Positions 27,459 to 35,924 of a stretch of DNA of 64,000 nt are shown in pieces. The notes below the pieces were generated by a model. It worked only from the letters and a program-made list of their open reading frames with translations. It did not search any database and was not told the DNA's origin. The position numbers were made by a program, and so were the translations under genes. Numbering within the stretch: position 1 is the first letter of the stretch; each line of letters opens with the position of its first letter. This DNA comes from Mycobacteroides chelonae (lineage in GTDB: Bacteria > Actinomycetota > Actinomycetes > Mycobacteriales > Mycobacteriaceae). Location: contig NZ_CP050145.1 in the NCBI RefSeq assembly GCF_016767715.1, positions 930,001 to 994,000 on the forward strand, read 5' to 3'.

Positions 27459-27653
27459 TTGACTAGTCGTCGCCGCAGACCCCGACATTGCTCGACGTCA
27501 GACGTCGTAACAGATTCGAAGGGGGAGGCTCTGGCGAAGGCGCCAGATTTGACCGGCCGGTACCGGTGCGGTAGGGATCCGTCTTGCGTGCAACGCGTCT
27601 GCCAGCCTGCTCTGCCGAGGTCAAGTCGTCGAATTGCGCTGAGGAAAGTTTAG
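27459..27653 (+). CDS. Possible small ORF with good ribosome-binding site, unknown
   Basis: A 64-codon frame starts at TTG 27459, eight bases after AAGGAG, just downstream of the TetR gene. The protein is basic and arginine-rich with cysteines (MTSRRRRPRH...), has no recognisable domain, and its end touches the end of the convergent hydrolase gene. The Shine-Dalgarno sequence is the only support. It may be the stump of a lost gene. Confidence 0.2.
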   Translation: MTSRRRRPRHCSTSDVVTDSKGEALAKAPDLTGRYRCGRDPSCVQRVCQPALPRSSRRIALRKV

Positions 27654-28561
27654 GATGCTCGTTCGGGCTGGAAATTCGCGGCTACCGCACCGATGGATCG
27701 GGGATCGGTGATGAATTCATCGATGATGGCGGTGACCGCGGCCGGATTCTCCATCATGGGAAGGTGTCCGCAGCCCGGCAGAAACTCGGCTCGGTCGGGC
27801 TGCAGCGTCTGGTTCAAGGTGCGTCCCGCGCGCGGCGACAGACCCAGGTTGGCGTTGCCCCACACCACCGCCAGTGGTGGGAAGTTCGGGCCCGGCCGCA
27901 TGTGGTCGATGGCCTCGAAGTCGGTGAGGTCCGCGAACATCTCGGCCATCGATGCGAGGCGACCCCGCGTGGTCCAGGTGGCTCCTGCGGTGATCGCGCC
28001 GGGCAGGGCCTTGAGTAGTCCGCGGCGCCATCCGCGCGGACCGTACTGCCCAGCGATGATGTACCGGGACAGATACTTGGGGACACGGAGCCTACGGGCC
28101 ACCAACATCGACAAGCGCGGCAGGTGCGTGGTGAAAGGGAATGCCCATCCGACGACACCTCCGCGGGCAGTGTTGGCAGTCAACGGGTTGATCATGACCA
28201 GCGCGCGAAAGATCTCCGGCCGACGTTGCGCCAGCAGCAGCGTCATCGCGCTGCCCATGCAGTTCCCAACGACTGCGATAGGGCCGACATCCAGATGCGT
28301 GATGAAGGCAGACAACAGCTTTACATAATCGCCAATGGCGTAGCCGGTCTGCGGCATGTCAGATTCGCCGAACCCGAGCAGGTCCATGCAGATAACCTCA
28401 TAGCGCCCTGCCAGCGCCCTGGTCTGCTCGGTCCAGATCTCCTTGCTAGAACCGCCATTGTGCAGGAAGAGAATCGGCGGTCCGGCCCCAGCGCGGGTGT
28501 AGATGACTGTGTTGCCATTGTGGACGAATGCGTATTTCGAGGGAGCCTCAACGGCGTTCAT
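27650..28561 (-). CDS. Alpha/beta hydrolase with cysteine at the nucleophile position
   Basis: A 303-residue alpha/beta-hydrolase-fold protein. The oxyanion-region FLHNGGSS (residues 32-39), the strand-loop DLLGFGESD and the C-terminal His266 in GCGHLPMMENP are as in esterases of the fold. The nucleophile elbow, however, reads GNCMG (99-103), with Cys101 where serine is usual, and the acid position reads WGNAN, with Asn238 where Asp is usual. A cysteine elbow occurs in PHA synthases and dienelactone hydrolases, so acyl transfer or a special ester/lactone reaction is conceivable. The ATG at 28561 overlaps the upstream esterase stop by four bases. The open frame to 29350 is a shadow of that esterase. 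It is the last gene of the minus-strand BVMO-SDR-esterase unit. Confidence 0.85.
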   Translation of the reverse strand: MNAVEAPSKYAFVHNGNTVIYTRAGAGPPILFLHNGGSSKEIWTEQTRALAGRYEVICMDLLGFGESDMPQTGYAIGDYVKLLSAFITHLDVGPIAVVGNCMGSAMTLLLAQRRPEIFRALVMINPLTANTARGGVVGWAFPFTTHLPRLSMLVARRLRVPKYLSRYIIAGQYGPRGWRRGLLKALPGAITAGATWTTRGRLASMAEMFADLTDFEAIDHMRPGPNFPPLAVVWGNANLGLSPRAGRTLNQTLQPDRAEFLPGCGHLPMMENPAAVTAIIDEFITDPRSIGAVAANFQPERAS

Positions 28562-29616
28562 GCCGGTGTTGTTCCCACAATGGTGAGTGTCGTGGTGCTG
28601 TCGGCGCATTGCGCCTCTCCCAAGACCTCTCGGACAAACTTTCCAATTTCCGAAAATGCCTGCCGCGCATCGGGAAGTACATCGGCACCGGCATGAAAGA
28701 CATGCAGTGCGTGGTCCCAGAGTTGAAACCGAAGGGGCACGCCCGCCTCGACGCACCGCGCGGCCACCTCGTAGGCGTCGGCGAGGAGTACCTCGGTGGA
28801 TCCCACCTGGATTAACGTCGGCGGCAATCCCTTGAAATCGTGATTGACCGGAGACCAGGTCGGGTTGAGCCTGCCGTTTACCTGCATGCCCCAGGTGACC
28901 GGTAGCGCCAGGACACCTGCGGAAAGCGCCGGATCGATCTTGTTGTTGGGGTGCTGCAGGCGGGCGGTGCTGTCGTAGTTGGCGAAGGGCGCTATGGTCA
29001 CCAGGGCGGCGGGGGTGGGCAGTGCGCGGTCCCGGATGGCCAGCGCGGTACTGAAGACCAATCCGCCACCGGCCGAATCGCCGGCTAACACAATGCGATC
29101 CGGTGAGATCCCGATCTCGAGTAGGCGCCGGTAGGCGCGCACACAATCGTCGACAGTCTGAGTTATGTGGGCCTCGGGAATTTGTCGGTACTCGACGTTG
29201 TAGACGGGCAACCCCGTCGCAGTCGACATGCGCGCGACGATGCGGCGGTGGCTGTTGAGCCCGCAACTCAGTAGTGCGCCCCCGTGAAAGTACAGCACCG
29301 CACCGGTCGCGGCTTCCGGGGCGTTCGCGACGGCGGGGTCCCATACCCACTCGGCACGAAAATCGGGAAAATCGTTGCGCTGCAGCTTGGTTCCACGCGG
29401 TGGTGGCAATACGATCAGCAGCCGGTCAGCCCGGGTGGTCACCCACAGTGCCAAAGCCTTCGGCAGCAGACGATGGCGTTGGGTCCATACCGCGAGGTCG
29501 CCCAGCGGGCGTACGGTGAGTCCGAGTAGAACGTGCGCTAGGCGCAGTCGCCGACTGGCACGGCGGGGCAACTCCACGGATATCACGGGGGATGGGACGT
29601 TATCGGGCGAAGCCAT
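28558..29616 (-). CDS. HSL-family (LipR-like) esterase/lipase, HGGA variant
   Basis: A 352-residue hormone-sensitive-lipase-family alpha/beta hydrolase. The oxyanion motif is HGGA at residues 111-114, where HGGG is the norm, and the nucleophile Ser181 is in GDSAGGG. The late His is probably in DHALHVF. ATG 29616 is preferred over ATG 29628 because GGAGGA lies between them, just upstream. It is about 57% similar in layout to the esterase at 52305, including SCGLN.HRR and YRQ.P.AH. With the BVMO and SDR upstream it forms a set like M. tuberculosis mymA-lipR-SDR. It probably hydrolyses esters produced by, or presented to, those oxidases. Confidence 0.87.
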   Translation of the reverse strand: MASPDNVPSPVISVELPRRASRRLRLAHVLLGLTVRPLGDLAVWTQRHRLLPKALALWVTTRADRLLIVLPPPRGTKLQRNDFPDFRAEWVWDPAVANAPEAATGAVLYFHGGALLSCGLNSHRRIVARMSTATGLPVYNVEYRQIPEAHITQTVDDCVRAYRRLLEIGISPDRIVLAGDSAGGGLVFSTALAIRDRALPTPAALVTIAPFANYDSTARLQHPNNKIDPALSAGVLALPVTWGMQVNGRLNPTWSPVNHDFKGLPPTLIQVGSTEVLLADAYEVAARCVEAGVPLRFQLWDHALHVFHAGADVLPDARQAFSEIGKFVREVLGEAQCADSTTTLTIVGTTPA

Positions 29617-29662
29617 CAGATCCTCCACATTCGTATGTGTCGCGTTTACCTGGGCAACTCCG

Positions 29663-30607
29663 CTACTCCGTTGTCGCGGGGGTGCTCTTCTGCGAGTGGA
29701 AGGCGACGGCGGACGGGAGTCGCTGGACGGCGGTGCGTGCGGCGTCCTCGGCCAGTTTCATGGTGGGTATCTTGCATATCGTCCGCATGAGAGCGGGGGA
29801 GATGCGATGCAGTATCCATGCCAAGGTCGCGTCGAAGTTCACCGGCACGATGGCGAGGTTGAATCGGATGGCGCGCTGAACAGCGCGTGCCACGCGATCG
29901 GGGGATGCGAAGGCGAACCGATCCTGAATGTTGACGAAATCGGCGCGGGTCTGTTCGGTGCTGGTCCCAGCGGAGGTGATGAGGGTGGCGTGGGCGCCGA
30001 GCTGAGTGCGGGTGGCGCCGGGACATATCGCGCTGACCCCGATGTTTTTCGGCGCCAGTTCGGTCCGTAACGATTCGGTGATCATCAACGCGGCGGCCTT
30101 CGACGTCGAATAGGACGGTGCCACCCGGTTCGGAGTCCACGCGGCCCCGGACACGATCACGACGATATGCCCGGGTTTTCCGCTGTCCACCATCTTGGAG
30201 CCGACGGTCTTGCAGCCGTGCACTACACCAAAGACATTGATCCCCATGATTTTTTCCCAGTCCTGCGGTGTTTGGGACATGAACGCACCGCCGATGGCGA
30301 TGCCCGCGTTGTTGACCAGGATATCGGGGACACCGAATCGTTCCACGATGGTGTCTGTGATTTCTTCCCACTGCGCGGGATCACGGACGTCAAGTGCGAA
30401 AGCACAGCAGGCACCCTTGGCCAGCGCCACGGTCTCCTCCGCAGCCGCTAGATCGATATCGGTTGCTATGACGATATCCCCTGCGGCGGCCTGCCGGAGT
30501 GCGATGGCGCGACCGATGCCGCTGCCGGCACCGGTAACCACGACGATGCGCCCTTGTTTCTTGGCCACCGGCCCGATAAATGGAAGTCTCACCATTGGTT
30601 CATCCAA
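29663..30607 (-). CDS. Short-chain dehydrogenase/reductase (SDR)
   Basis: A 314-residue SDR. The cofactor motif TGAGSGIG starts at residue 25, NNAG at 99-102, catalytic Ser153 in IVSGAAW, and Tyr166-x3-Lys170 in YSTSK. A long C-terminal extension beyond the Rossmann fold (about 60 residues) is shared with the SDRs at 37012, 53931 and 54785, including the AIVPV/ATVPV segment followed by a hydrophobic helix. That helix may associate with the membrane. ATG 30607 has AGGA five bases upstream. It lies between a BVMO and an HSL esterase, so it could convert an alcohol to the ketone used by the BVMO. Confidence 0.9.
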   Translation of the reverse strand: MDEPMVRLPFIGPVAKKQGRIVVVTGAGSGIGRAIALRQAAAGDIVIATDIDLAAAEETVALAKGACCAFALDVRDPAQWEEITDTIVERFGVPDILVNNAGIAIGGAFMSQTPQDWEKIMGINVFGVVHGCKTVGSKMVDSGKPGHIVVIVSGAAWTPNRVAPSYSTSKAAALMITESLRTELAPKNIGVSAICPGATRTQLGAHATLITSAGTSTEQTRADFVNIQDRFAFASPDRVARAVQRAIRFNLAIVPVNFDATLAWILHRISPALMRTICKIPTMKLAEDAARTAVQRLPSAVAFHSQKSTPATTE

Positions 30608-30651
30608 TCCTGTTGTTTCTGTGGGTCTATAGCTACGACGGCGGTCGATTT

Positions 30652-32298
30652 TTATTCGGCCACTGCAACTTTGGTGGATTCCGGGTGCGCGGGCTTGCCG
30701 TTATGGGCGGGCTCGCCCGTCGCGGCCTGCGTGACGGCCCGGAATGTGTAGTCCGCCGTTGGGTCGAACCGGTCGCTGTGGTCCCACAGGGAGTTGCGGA
30801 ATCCTTGCGAGGGGCGCAGGATCGGAGCCTCGCCGCGTTCGTTGAAGAAGTAGCTCCGTACGTTGTGCCGCTTAAATTGGTGGTCGACCAGATATTCCTG
30901 GGCGATCAAAGTGGCGGGACTGGTCACCATTGCCTCGTGCCAGGTGTCATGCGCGTCCTGGGTTACTTCGACAACGTGTGCGCCTCGGGCACTGGCCGCT
31001 GTGATGACCCGTGCCACGTGCAGCGCGGACTTTTCCATCATGCTGACCCACGTAACGCCATTCCAGCCGTAGGGGCCATAGAGGAACCAGCGGTTCGGCA
31101 TCCTAGGGATCGTCACTCCGGCATAGGCCTGCATCCCGTTCTCGCGGTAGAACTCGCCCAGATCAAAGCCGTCCCGGCCGGTGACTGAGCCGACAGGGAA
31201 GGATTCGGGATCCGAGGCGACGTTGAACCCGGTGGCTAGGACAATCATGTCGTACGCGCGTTCGGTGCCGTCGGAGGTGCGGATGCCGGCCTGGGTAAAC
31301 CGTTCGATAGGGGTCGTGATCAAGGCCCCGTTGTCGCGGCTGAAAGTTCGCAGAAAGCCTCTGCCAAAGGTCGGCATGTTGGCCATCAGCCCATGGCGCG
31401 GCACAAGGGCGCGGCGCGCCTGCGGATCGTTCACTTGGGTGCGTAGATACAGGCGATAGGCGGCACGCAGGATGTTCTCAAATCCGATGACCAGCGCCAT
31501 GACAGTGCGCTTCGGAAGCTTTTCGGCAGCGACCACCACTGCCTGGAACAGATACCAGTTGGCCATATAAGCCAGGGTGTGGAAGCGTTGCGAGCGCATG
31601 AGCCGACGCCCGATCGGTCCGAATGCGAAGTCGGGTTTGGGGCCACACCAGGTCGCTGTGCGTTGGTAAACATCCAGGTGGGCGACGTCGGGGGCGATCG
31701 ACGGAACGATCTGCATGGCGCTGGCTCCCGTGCCGATCACGGCAACCCGTTTACCCTGGTAGTCATAGGAATGGTCCCAGCCCGCGGACAGCATCACCTT
31801 GCCGGTGTACTTTTCGACGTCGGGGATGCCCGAGCTCGACCGGGGATCGAGGAAGAAGCCCGTCGCGTTCAGCACGTACCGTGCGGTAATGGTTTCACCA
31901 TCGGCGAGATGCAATGTCCAGTAGCCATTTTCGTCGTCCCAGATCTCGCGTTCTACCGAGACACCAAAGCGGACACGCTCGTATAGTCCGTATTCCCGGG
32001 CAATCCGCTGCAGGTATTCGCGTACCTCGTCGCCCTCGGCGAAGGCTCGTGACCACTCGTTGGGGGCGAAGGTGAACTCATACGACGTCGACGGCACATC
32101 CAGGGCGACCCCGGGATAGGTGTTCGCAATCCAGGTCCCGCTGAAGTCATCGCGGCGTTCCAGGATCATAAAGTCATCGATGCCGGCCCGCCGCAACTGG
32201 CAGCCACTTGCTATGCCACCGACACCCGCGCCGATGACGATGGCCTCGAATTCAGGCGCAAGCTTTTTTTCCGCGCCATTTCTGGACCTTGCTGCCAC
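30652..32298 (-). CDS. Baeyer-Villiger-type flavin monooxygenase, non-canonical fingerprint
   Basis: A 548-residue protein of the BVMO/EthA-MymA group of class B flavoproteins. The FAD motif GAGVGG is at residues 23-28, SGTWIANTYPGVALDVPS follows, and the NADPH motif VIGTGASA comes after the fingerprint. The fingerprint itself reads Y164-TG-KVM-L170-SAG-W174-D. The F and H of the consensus FxGxxxHxxxW[P/D] are replaced by Tyr and Leu. The start is set at GTG 32298, with AGGAG eight bases upstream. The frame is open to 32409. It is divergent from the membrane-protein gene at 32494 and first of a four-gene minus-strand unit with SDR, HSL esterase and hydrolase. Confidence 0.9.
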   Translation of the reverse strand: MAARSRNGAEKKLAPEFEAIVIGAGVGGIASGCQLRRAGIDDFMILERRDDFSGTWIANTYPGVALDVPSTSYEFTFAPNEWSRAFAEGDEVREYLQRIAREYGLYERVRFGVSVEREIWDDENGYWTLHLADGETITARYVLNATGFFLDPRSSSGIPDVEKYTGKVMLSAGWDHSYDYQGKRVAVIGTGASAMQIVPSIAPDVAHLDVYQRTATWCGPKPDFAFGPIGRRLMRSQRFHTLAYMANWYLFQAVVVAAEKLPKRTVMALVIGFENILRAAYRLYLRTQVNDPQARRALVPRHGLMANMPTFGRGFLRTFSRDNGALITTPIERFTQAGIRTSDGTERAYDMIVLATGFNVASDPESFPVGSVTGRDGFDLGEFYRENGMQAYAGVTIPRMPNRWFLYGPYGWNGVTWVSMMEKSALHVARVITAASARGAHVVEVTQDAHDTWHEAMVTSPATLIAQEYLVDHQFKRHNVRSYFFNERGEAPILRPSQGFRNSLWDHSDRFDPTADYTFRAVTQAATGEPAHNGKPAHPESTKVAVAE

Positions 32299-32380
32299 GG
32301 TGTGACTCCTGTCTTGGTTGAGATCTCGGAAGCGAATCGCTGCCCGAGGTTCATCCGTTTCGGATATAGATGCAATCCGC

Positions 32381-32441
32381 ATCATTGCGTTACGCCAAGT
32401 GGATGTCAACCCTTGCGATGAGTGGGCTATCCAGATATGTT
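32381..32441. promoter_or_regulatory. Candidate back-to-back promoters between BVMO and membrane-protein genes
   Basis: Minus strand: TTGACA at 32404-32409 and AATGAT at 32381-32386, 17 bases apart, pointing to the BVMO gene. Plus strand: TTGCGA at 32413-32418 and TATGTT at 32436-32441, 17 bases apart, pointing to the membrane-protein gene at 32494. The -35 elements almost touch, so one bound regulator could affect both. Confidence 0.4.
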
Positions 32442-32493
32442 CACTATCTGCTGAAGGGCTGTGCCCCCGCGTAAGGAAACGAGGAACCTTTCA

Positions 32494-33291
32494 ATGTCGC
32501 AAGCCTCCGCTCATTCCCGGCCCCTGAACCAGGGCGACGTCGCGCTGCCGCCACCGACATCACGTCTTGACCGGCTCGCCTTGGCGTTGACCAAACCCGC
32601 CAACATCCGGCGCTGGTACCTGCTGGCATGGGCCATCGGTATCGCGAGTACCGCCGTGGCGTTCTGCGTCGTCGCCTTTGTGCTGCCGGAGGGTTCGGAC
32701 GTCGTCGGCACCGTCGCGTTCTATCGGAAGTACAACATCCCGTTGCGGTTGCTTTCAGCACTCTTGGCGTTGCTGTTTTTGGTTGGGGCGGTATGGTCGG
32801 GCGCATTTATCAGCACATTGTGGGCAGCCGACCCCAGCCGGAACCGGGTGTATACGTGGTCTGCCATATTCAGTGAGGTACTGGTGCTGGGCCTGTTCTT
32901 CGTCGAATCTGGCATCATCGCCTCCACGACACTGCTTTCCGGGCACGCTCCCGACTCGACCATTCACCTCTTGCATGTCTGCGTGGCGGTGTCCGCGGCA
33001 CTGCTCGGACCGGTGTGGATTCCGTTCACCCTCGCGGCCCTTTTGATCTCGCGGCAAACAGATTTGTTTCCAAGCTGGTTCGGCCGACTGTGCGTAGCGG
33101 TCATCGTGATCGACCTCTGCACTGTCACCGGAGTTTTCACACTTTCCGGTCCGCTCAATGGCGCGAACGGAATCATTGGAGCGTTCGCTGGTGCGCTTAG
33201 CCCCATTGTATGGATCGTCGGCGTGGTGGCGTGGGAGGTTGTCGAGTGGGCCCAGCACCGCACCGCCACCTTGTCGACCGCGACCAATTGA
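32494..33291 (+). CDS. Six-helix membrane protein of unknown function, BVMO neighbour (copy 2)
   Basis: A 265-residue integral membrane protein with six hydrophobic segments, paralogous to the protein at 16004. Shared features: TKPAN before helix 1, LPEGSDVVGTVAFYRKY after it, IHLLH in the fourth helix region, VWIP, and SGPLNGANG before the last helix. The ATG at 32494 is preferred over the frame start at 32461 because GAGG lies about ten bases upstream and the N-terminus then aligns with copy 1. It is divergent from one BVMO and 32 bases upstream of another, so it is embedded between two of them. Function unknown. A membrane platform or transporter for BVMO substrate is inferred only from context. 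Confidence 0.78.
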   Translation: MSQASAHSRPLNQGDVALPPPTSRLDRLALALTKPANIRRWYLLAWAIGIASTAVAFCVVAFVLPEGSDVVGTVAFYRKYNIPLRLLSALLALLFLVGAVWSGAFISTLWAADPSRNRVYTWSAIFSEVLVLGLFFVESGIIASTTLLSGHAPDSTIHLLHVCVAVSAALLGPVWIPFTLAALLISRQTDLFPSWFGRLCVAVIVIDLCTVTGVFTLSGPLNGANGIIGAFAGALSPIVWIVGVVAWEVVEWAQHRTATLSTATN

Positions 33292-33323
33292 CTCAACTAC
33301 GAGACATCGGAGATTGCACGAAA

Positions 33324-34907
33324 ATGACTACAGACATAGGTGTTCCGCAGTATGAGGTCGCCATTATCGGTGCCGGCCCTGGCGGGATCGCGGCGGGCGC
33401 GAAGCTGCGGATGAGTGGTATCGAGTACTTCGTGATGATCGAACGCGGCGCCGATGTCGGTGGCAGCTGGGAGCAGAATAACTATCCCGGAATCGCCGTA
33501 GACGTCCCATCCACCACGTACCAGTACTCGTTCGAACGCAATCCCAACTGGTCGCGGTTTTTTGCACACGGGGCCGAGGTACAGCAGTATCATGCCGATG
33601 TCGCCCGCAAATACGGTTTGTACGAACGCATCCGCTTCAACACCACCGTGGAACGCGAGGTGTGGGACGACGAGGGTCGGTTCTGGGTGCTCCATCTTGA
33701 CGACGACTCCGTGGTGACGGCACGCTTTCTGATCAGTGCCATCGGTTCGTTTGTACGGCCTAAGGAAGATGTGGGAATTCCCGGCGCGAAGTCGTTCGCT
33801 GGGAAGATTCAGCGGCCCACCGACTGGGATCACGAGTACGACATGTCGGATAAGGCCGTCGGCATTATCGGTACAGGGGCAAGCGCGGTACAGATTATTC
33901 CCGCGATCGTGCCCAGTGTCGGCACCCTCACCGTTTTCCAGCGCACACCCGTATGGTCGGTCCCGAAGCCGGACTTTCTCGTTCCCACGTTCATGAAACG
34001 CCTGCTGGCGGTGCCGGGCGTGTCCGCCGGCATCAACGGTATTGCTTATGTTGTGGTCGACCTGCTATTGCGTTTGGTGAGCAAGACACCCATCGACCGA
34101 TTCCGCTACCTTGCGAATAAGTTCGACGCGACCATGATCGCCGTGTATCGCCGTTACGTACGGTTTGTTGTCAAAGATCGCGCGACAGCCGAGAAGCTGA
34201 GCCCCAACTTCGGTGTACTCGCAAAGCGGCCCACCATGTCCACGGGCTACCTCACCGCCTACAACCGTGAGAACGTCACGCTGATCACCGAACGCATCGA
34301 GGAGATCACCCCGGACGGCATCAGGACGCAGGATGGCGTGCTGCACAAGCTCGATGTGCTGATCCTGGCCACCGGGTACGAGGTGTTCTCCGATCCCGAA
34401 ACTTATGTCCCCGGAACGATTGTGGGTCGCAACGGGTTTGATCTGGCCAAGTTCTACAACGAGGAGGGCCTGCAGGCGTACCAGAGCGTGTCGGTGCCCG
34501 GCCTGCCGAACCGCTGGACCTTGGTTGGCCCGTACTCGTGGAGTGGCACCAGTTGGCACGCCTTCGTCGAAGTCACGGCGGACCACGCGGTGCGGGCGAT
34601 CAAGGAGACCAAGAAGCGCGGCGCTATCGTCTGTGAGGTTCGCAAGGAAGTGGCTGACGAGTACCACCGCCTGGTGCACCAACAGGCCGAAGGCGCGCGC
34701 TACTACCTGTGTGAGTTGAACGGGCACACGCCTACCTATTACCGGAACTCGCAGGGCGACAGCACATATATCCGTCCCCAAGGCTTTTTTGAGGCCCGAC
34801 GGCAGACCCGCAAGTTCCCGCTAGATGACTACCGCTACGAGGCCGCGCACCTGGTATCGCATCCTCAACCAGGACGTGAGTTGTCCGGCACGCGTGGCAT
34901 CGGATAG
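33324..34907 (+). CDS. Baeyer-Villiger-type flavin monooxygenase, Arg in place of fingerprint His
   Basis: A 527-residue class B flavoprotein. The FAD motif GAGPGG begins at about residue 16, GGSWEQNNYPGIAVDVPSTTYQY follows the family pattern, and the NADPH motif is IIGTGASA. The fingerprint reads F158-AG-KIQ-R164-PTD-W168-D, so the family His is Arg. It is very like the protein at 57251, which has the same Arg, the same length and shared NSQGDSTYIRP.GFFEA. ATG 33324 has GGAGA about eleven bases upstream. The open frame from 33210 overlaps the membrane-protein gene and is not used. It is probably co-transcribed with the membrane protein. Confidence 0.9.
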   Translation: MTTDIGVPQYEVAIIGAGPGGIAAGAKLRMSGIEYFVMIERGADVGGSWEQNNYPGIAVDVPSTTYQYSFERNPNWSRFFAHGAEVQQYHADVARKYGLYERIRFNTTVEREVWDDEGRFWVLHLDDDSVVTARFLISAIGSFVRPKEDVGIPGAKSFAGKIQRPTDWDHEYDMSDKAVGIIGTGASAVQIIPAIVPSVGTLTVFQRTPVWSVPKPDFLVPTFMKRLLAVPGVSAGINGIAYVVVDLLLRLVSKTPIDRFRYLANKFDATMIAVYRRYVRFVVKDRATAEKLSPNFGVLAKRPTMSTGYLTAYNRENVTLITERIEEITPDGIRTQDGVLHKLDVLILATGYEVFSDPETYVPGTIVGRNGFDLAKFYNEEGLQAYQSVSVPGLPNRWTLVGPYSWSGTSWHAFVEVTADHAVRAIKETKKRGAIVCEVRKEVADEYHRLVHQQAEGARYYLCELNGHTPTYYRNSQGDSTYIRPQGFFEARRQTRKFPLDDYRYEAAHLVSHPQPGRELSGTRGIG

Positions 34908-34969
34908 GCGGAAGAATAAGGCCCAGCGCTGATTACAGTCTGCTGAGTTAGCCGAAGGAAGGATTTCTC

Positions 34970-35077
34970 ATGGTGGAATTCTGTATGCAGGCGTCATGTG
35001 TCACCGCGGCGGTGGGCGGCGTCGCTCGGGCGTGGACGCCGCGGGCCAACTCGCCCTCGCCGATGGCGAGCAAATGA
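34970..35077 (+). CDS. Tiny ORF (35 aa) with strong ribosome-binding site, coupled to next
   Basis: ATG 34970 follows GGAAGGATTTCTC, one of the better Shine-Dalgarno sequences in the window. The 35-residue product (MVEFCMQASCVTAAVGG...) has two cysteines and no known domain. Its stop overlaps the ATG of the next small ORF by four bases (ATGA at 35074), the same coupling used by the operon genes around. It could be a leader peptide or a real micro-protein. It is 62 bases after the BVMO gene. Confidence 0.45.
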   Translation: MVEFCMQASCVTAAVGGVARAWTPRANSPSPMASK

Positions 35078-35235
35078 CGGGAACAGTCGCCGCCGTCGTT
35101 GTGCTACTCCTGGCTGTCCTGATAGGCCTGTGGTACGCACAGGGAGGCAACTCGATGAACTATTACCAACGTGAGGTCAACGGTGCCATGGACCGTCAAT
35201 CAACTCGACCCAAAAAACGTTGCCGCCGCCGGTAG
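35074..35235 (+). CDS. Small single-pass membrane protein (53 aa)
   Basis: A 53-residue product starting at ATG 35074 inside the ATGA overlap with the preceding tiny ORF. Residues about 4-22 (VAAVVVLLLAVLIGLWYA) form one clear transmembrane helix. The tail is hydrophilic and ends in a very basic RPKKRCRRR. Such small anchored proteins often bind membrane enzymes. The nearest partner would be the BVMO or six-helix protein upstream. No family recognised. Confidence 0.5.
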   Translation: MTGTVAAVVVLLLAVLIGLWYAQGGNSMNYYQREVNGAMDRQSTRPKKRCRRR

Positions 35236-35407
35236 ACGCCTCGCCCCGCGAGTAAATATGTAAGCCGCCCCACCATAGTTTCGCTTGCATATGCGCCCCA
35301 ATAGCCAAGGCGCCCTGTCTACTTCACGCGAACAGGTTTGTACGGTCTTGGTGTAGCTGGCCACCTAATGGTGTAGAAAAATCATCGGAGCACCCCGAGT
35401 ATGGTCG

Positions 35408-35914
35408 TTAAATAGGGACTTTGACATTGTGTGTCTGCTTGTTTAGCGACCGGCCGATCAGTCTCTTGAGTGCCAGTGAGAACAGCGGTCCGACAAGGAA
35501 TGTGATGAACCTCAGTCTGATTGGAGGAAACATCACGGGCGCCGCTGCGATCCGATAGGTCAACGCGCAGCGTCCGGGTCCGAGTCTCTCCAGCGTAATT
35601 CTCTCGGCGATGGCACGCATGCCCGGTACCGGGATCTCGCCGATATAGAACGACATTTCTCGGCCCGGATCCACCCGGGTGACGAACTCGTTGCTCAGCA
35701 GCAAGGGGCCCAAGGTCAGGCGGCGTCGCGACCCGCGTGTGTGCGGCGATGTCGTTTCCCATGTGGCTGTAACCGTGGGAATCCATTGAAATTCCTCGAC
35801 CTCGTTCCACACCCTGCCAACTTCGACGTCGAATTCGGCGCGGCCCTCCAGGATGATCGGCGCGGTGCTGTAGAGGTCTGAGGAGGCGTCAACAATCTCG
35901 GGGTAGTACGGCAT
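35408..35914 (-). CDS. SRPBCC-family protein
   Basis: A 168-residue protein that looks like an SRPBCC/START-fold ligand-binding protein: ILEGRAEFDVEVGRVWNEVEEFQWIP, then the antiparallel-strand pattern RMRLTLGPLL-like and ALTYRIAAAP, with a hydrophobic C-terminal helix. ATG 35914 has AGGAAGG six bases upstream. The frame open to 36031 runs into the GntR gene. It starts ten bases after the GntR stop, so it is co-transcribed with it. Confidence 0.7.
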   Translation of the reverse strand: MPYYPEIVDASSDLYSTAPIILEGRAEFDVEVGRVWNEVEEFQWIPTVTATWETTSPHTRGSRRRLTLGPLLLSNEFVTRVDPGREMSFYIGEIPVPGMRAIAERITLERLGPGRCALTYRIAAAPVMFPPIRLRFITFLVGPLFSLALKRLIGRSLNKQTHNVKVPI

Positions 35915-35924
35915 GGAGGCCTTC

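Noticed and set aside
29646..30371. 241-codon frame inside the SDR gene
   Set aside because: It is a shifted-frame shadow of the SDR at 29663, rich in Arg and His and without domains.
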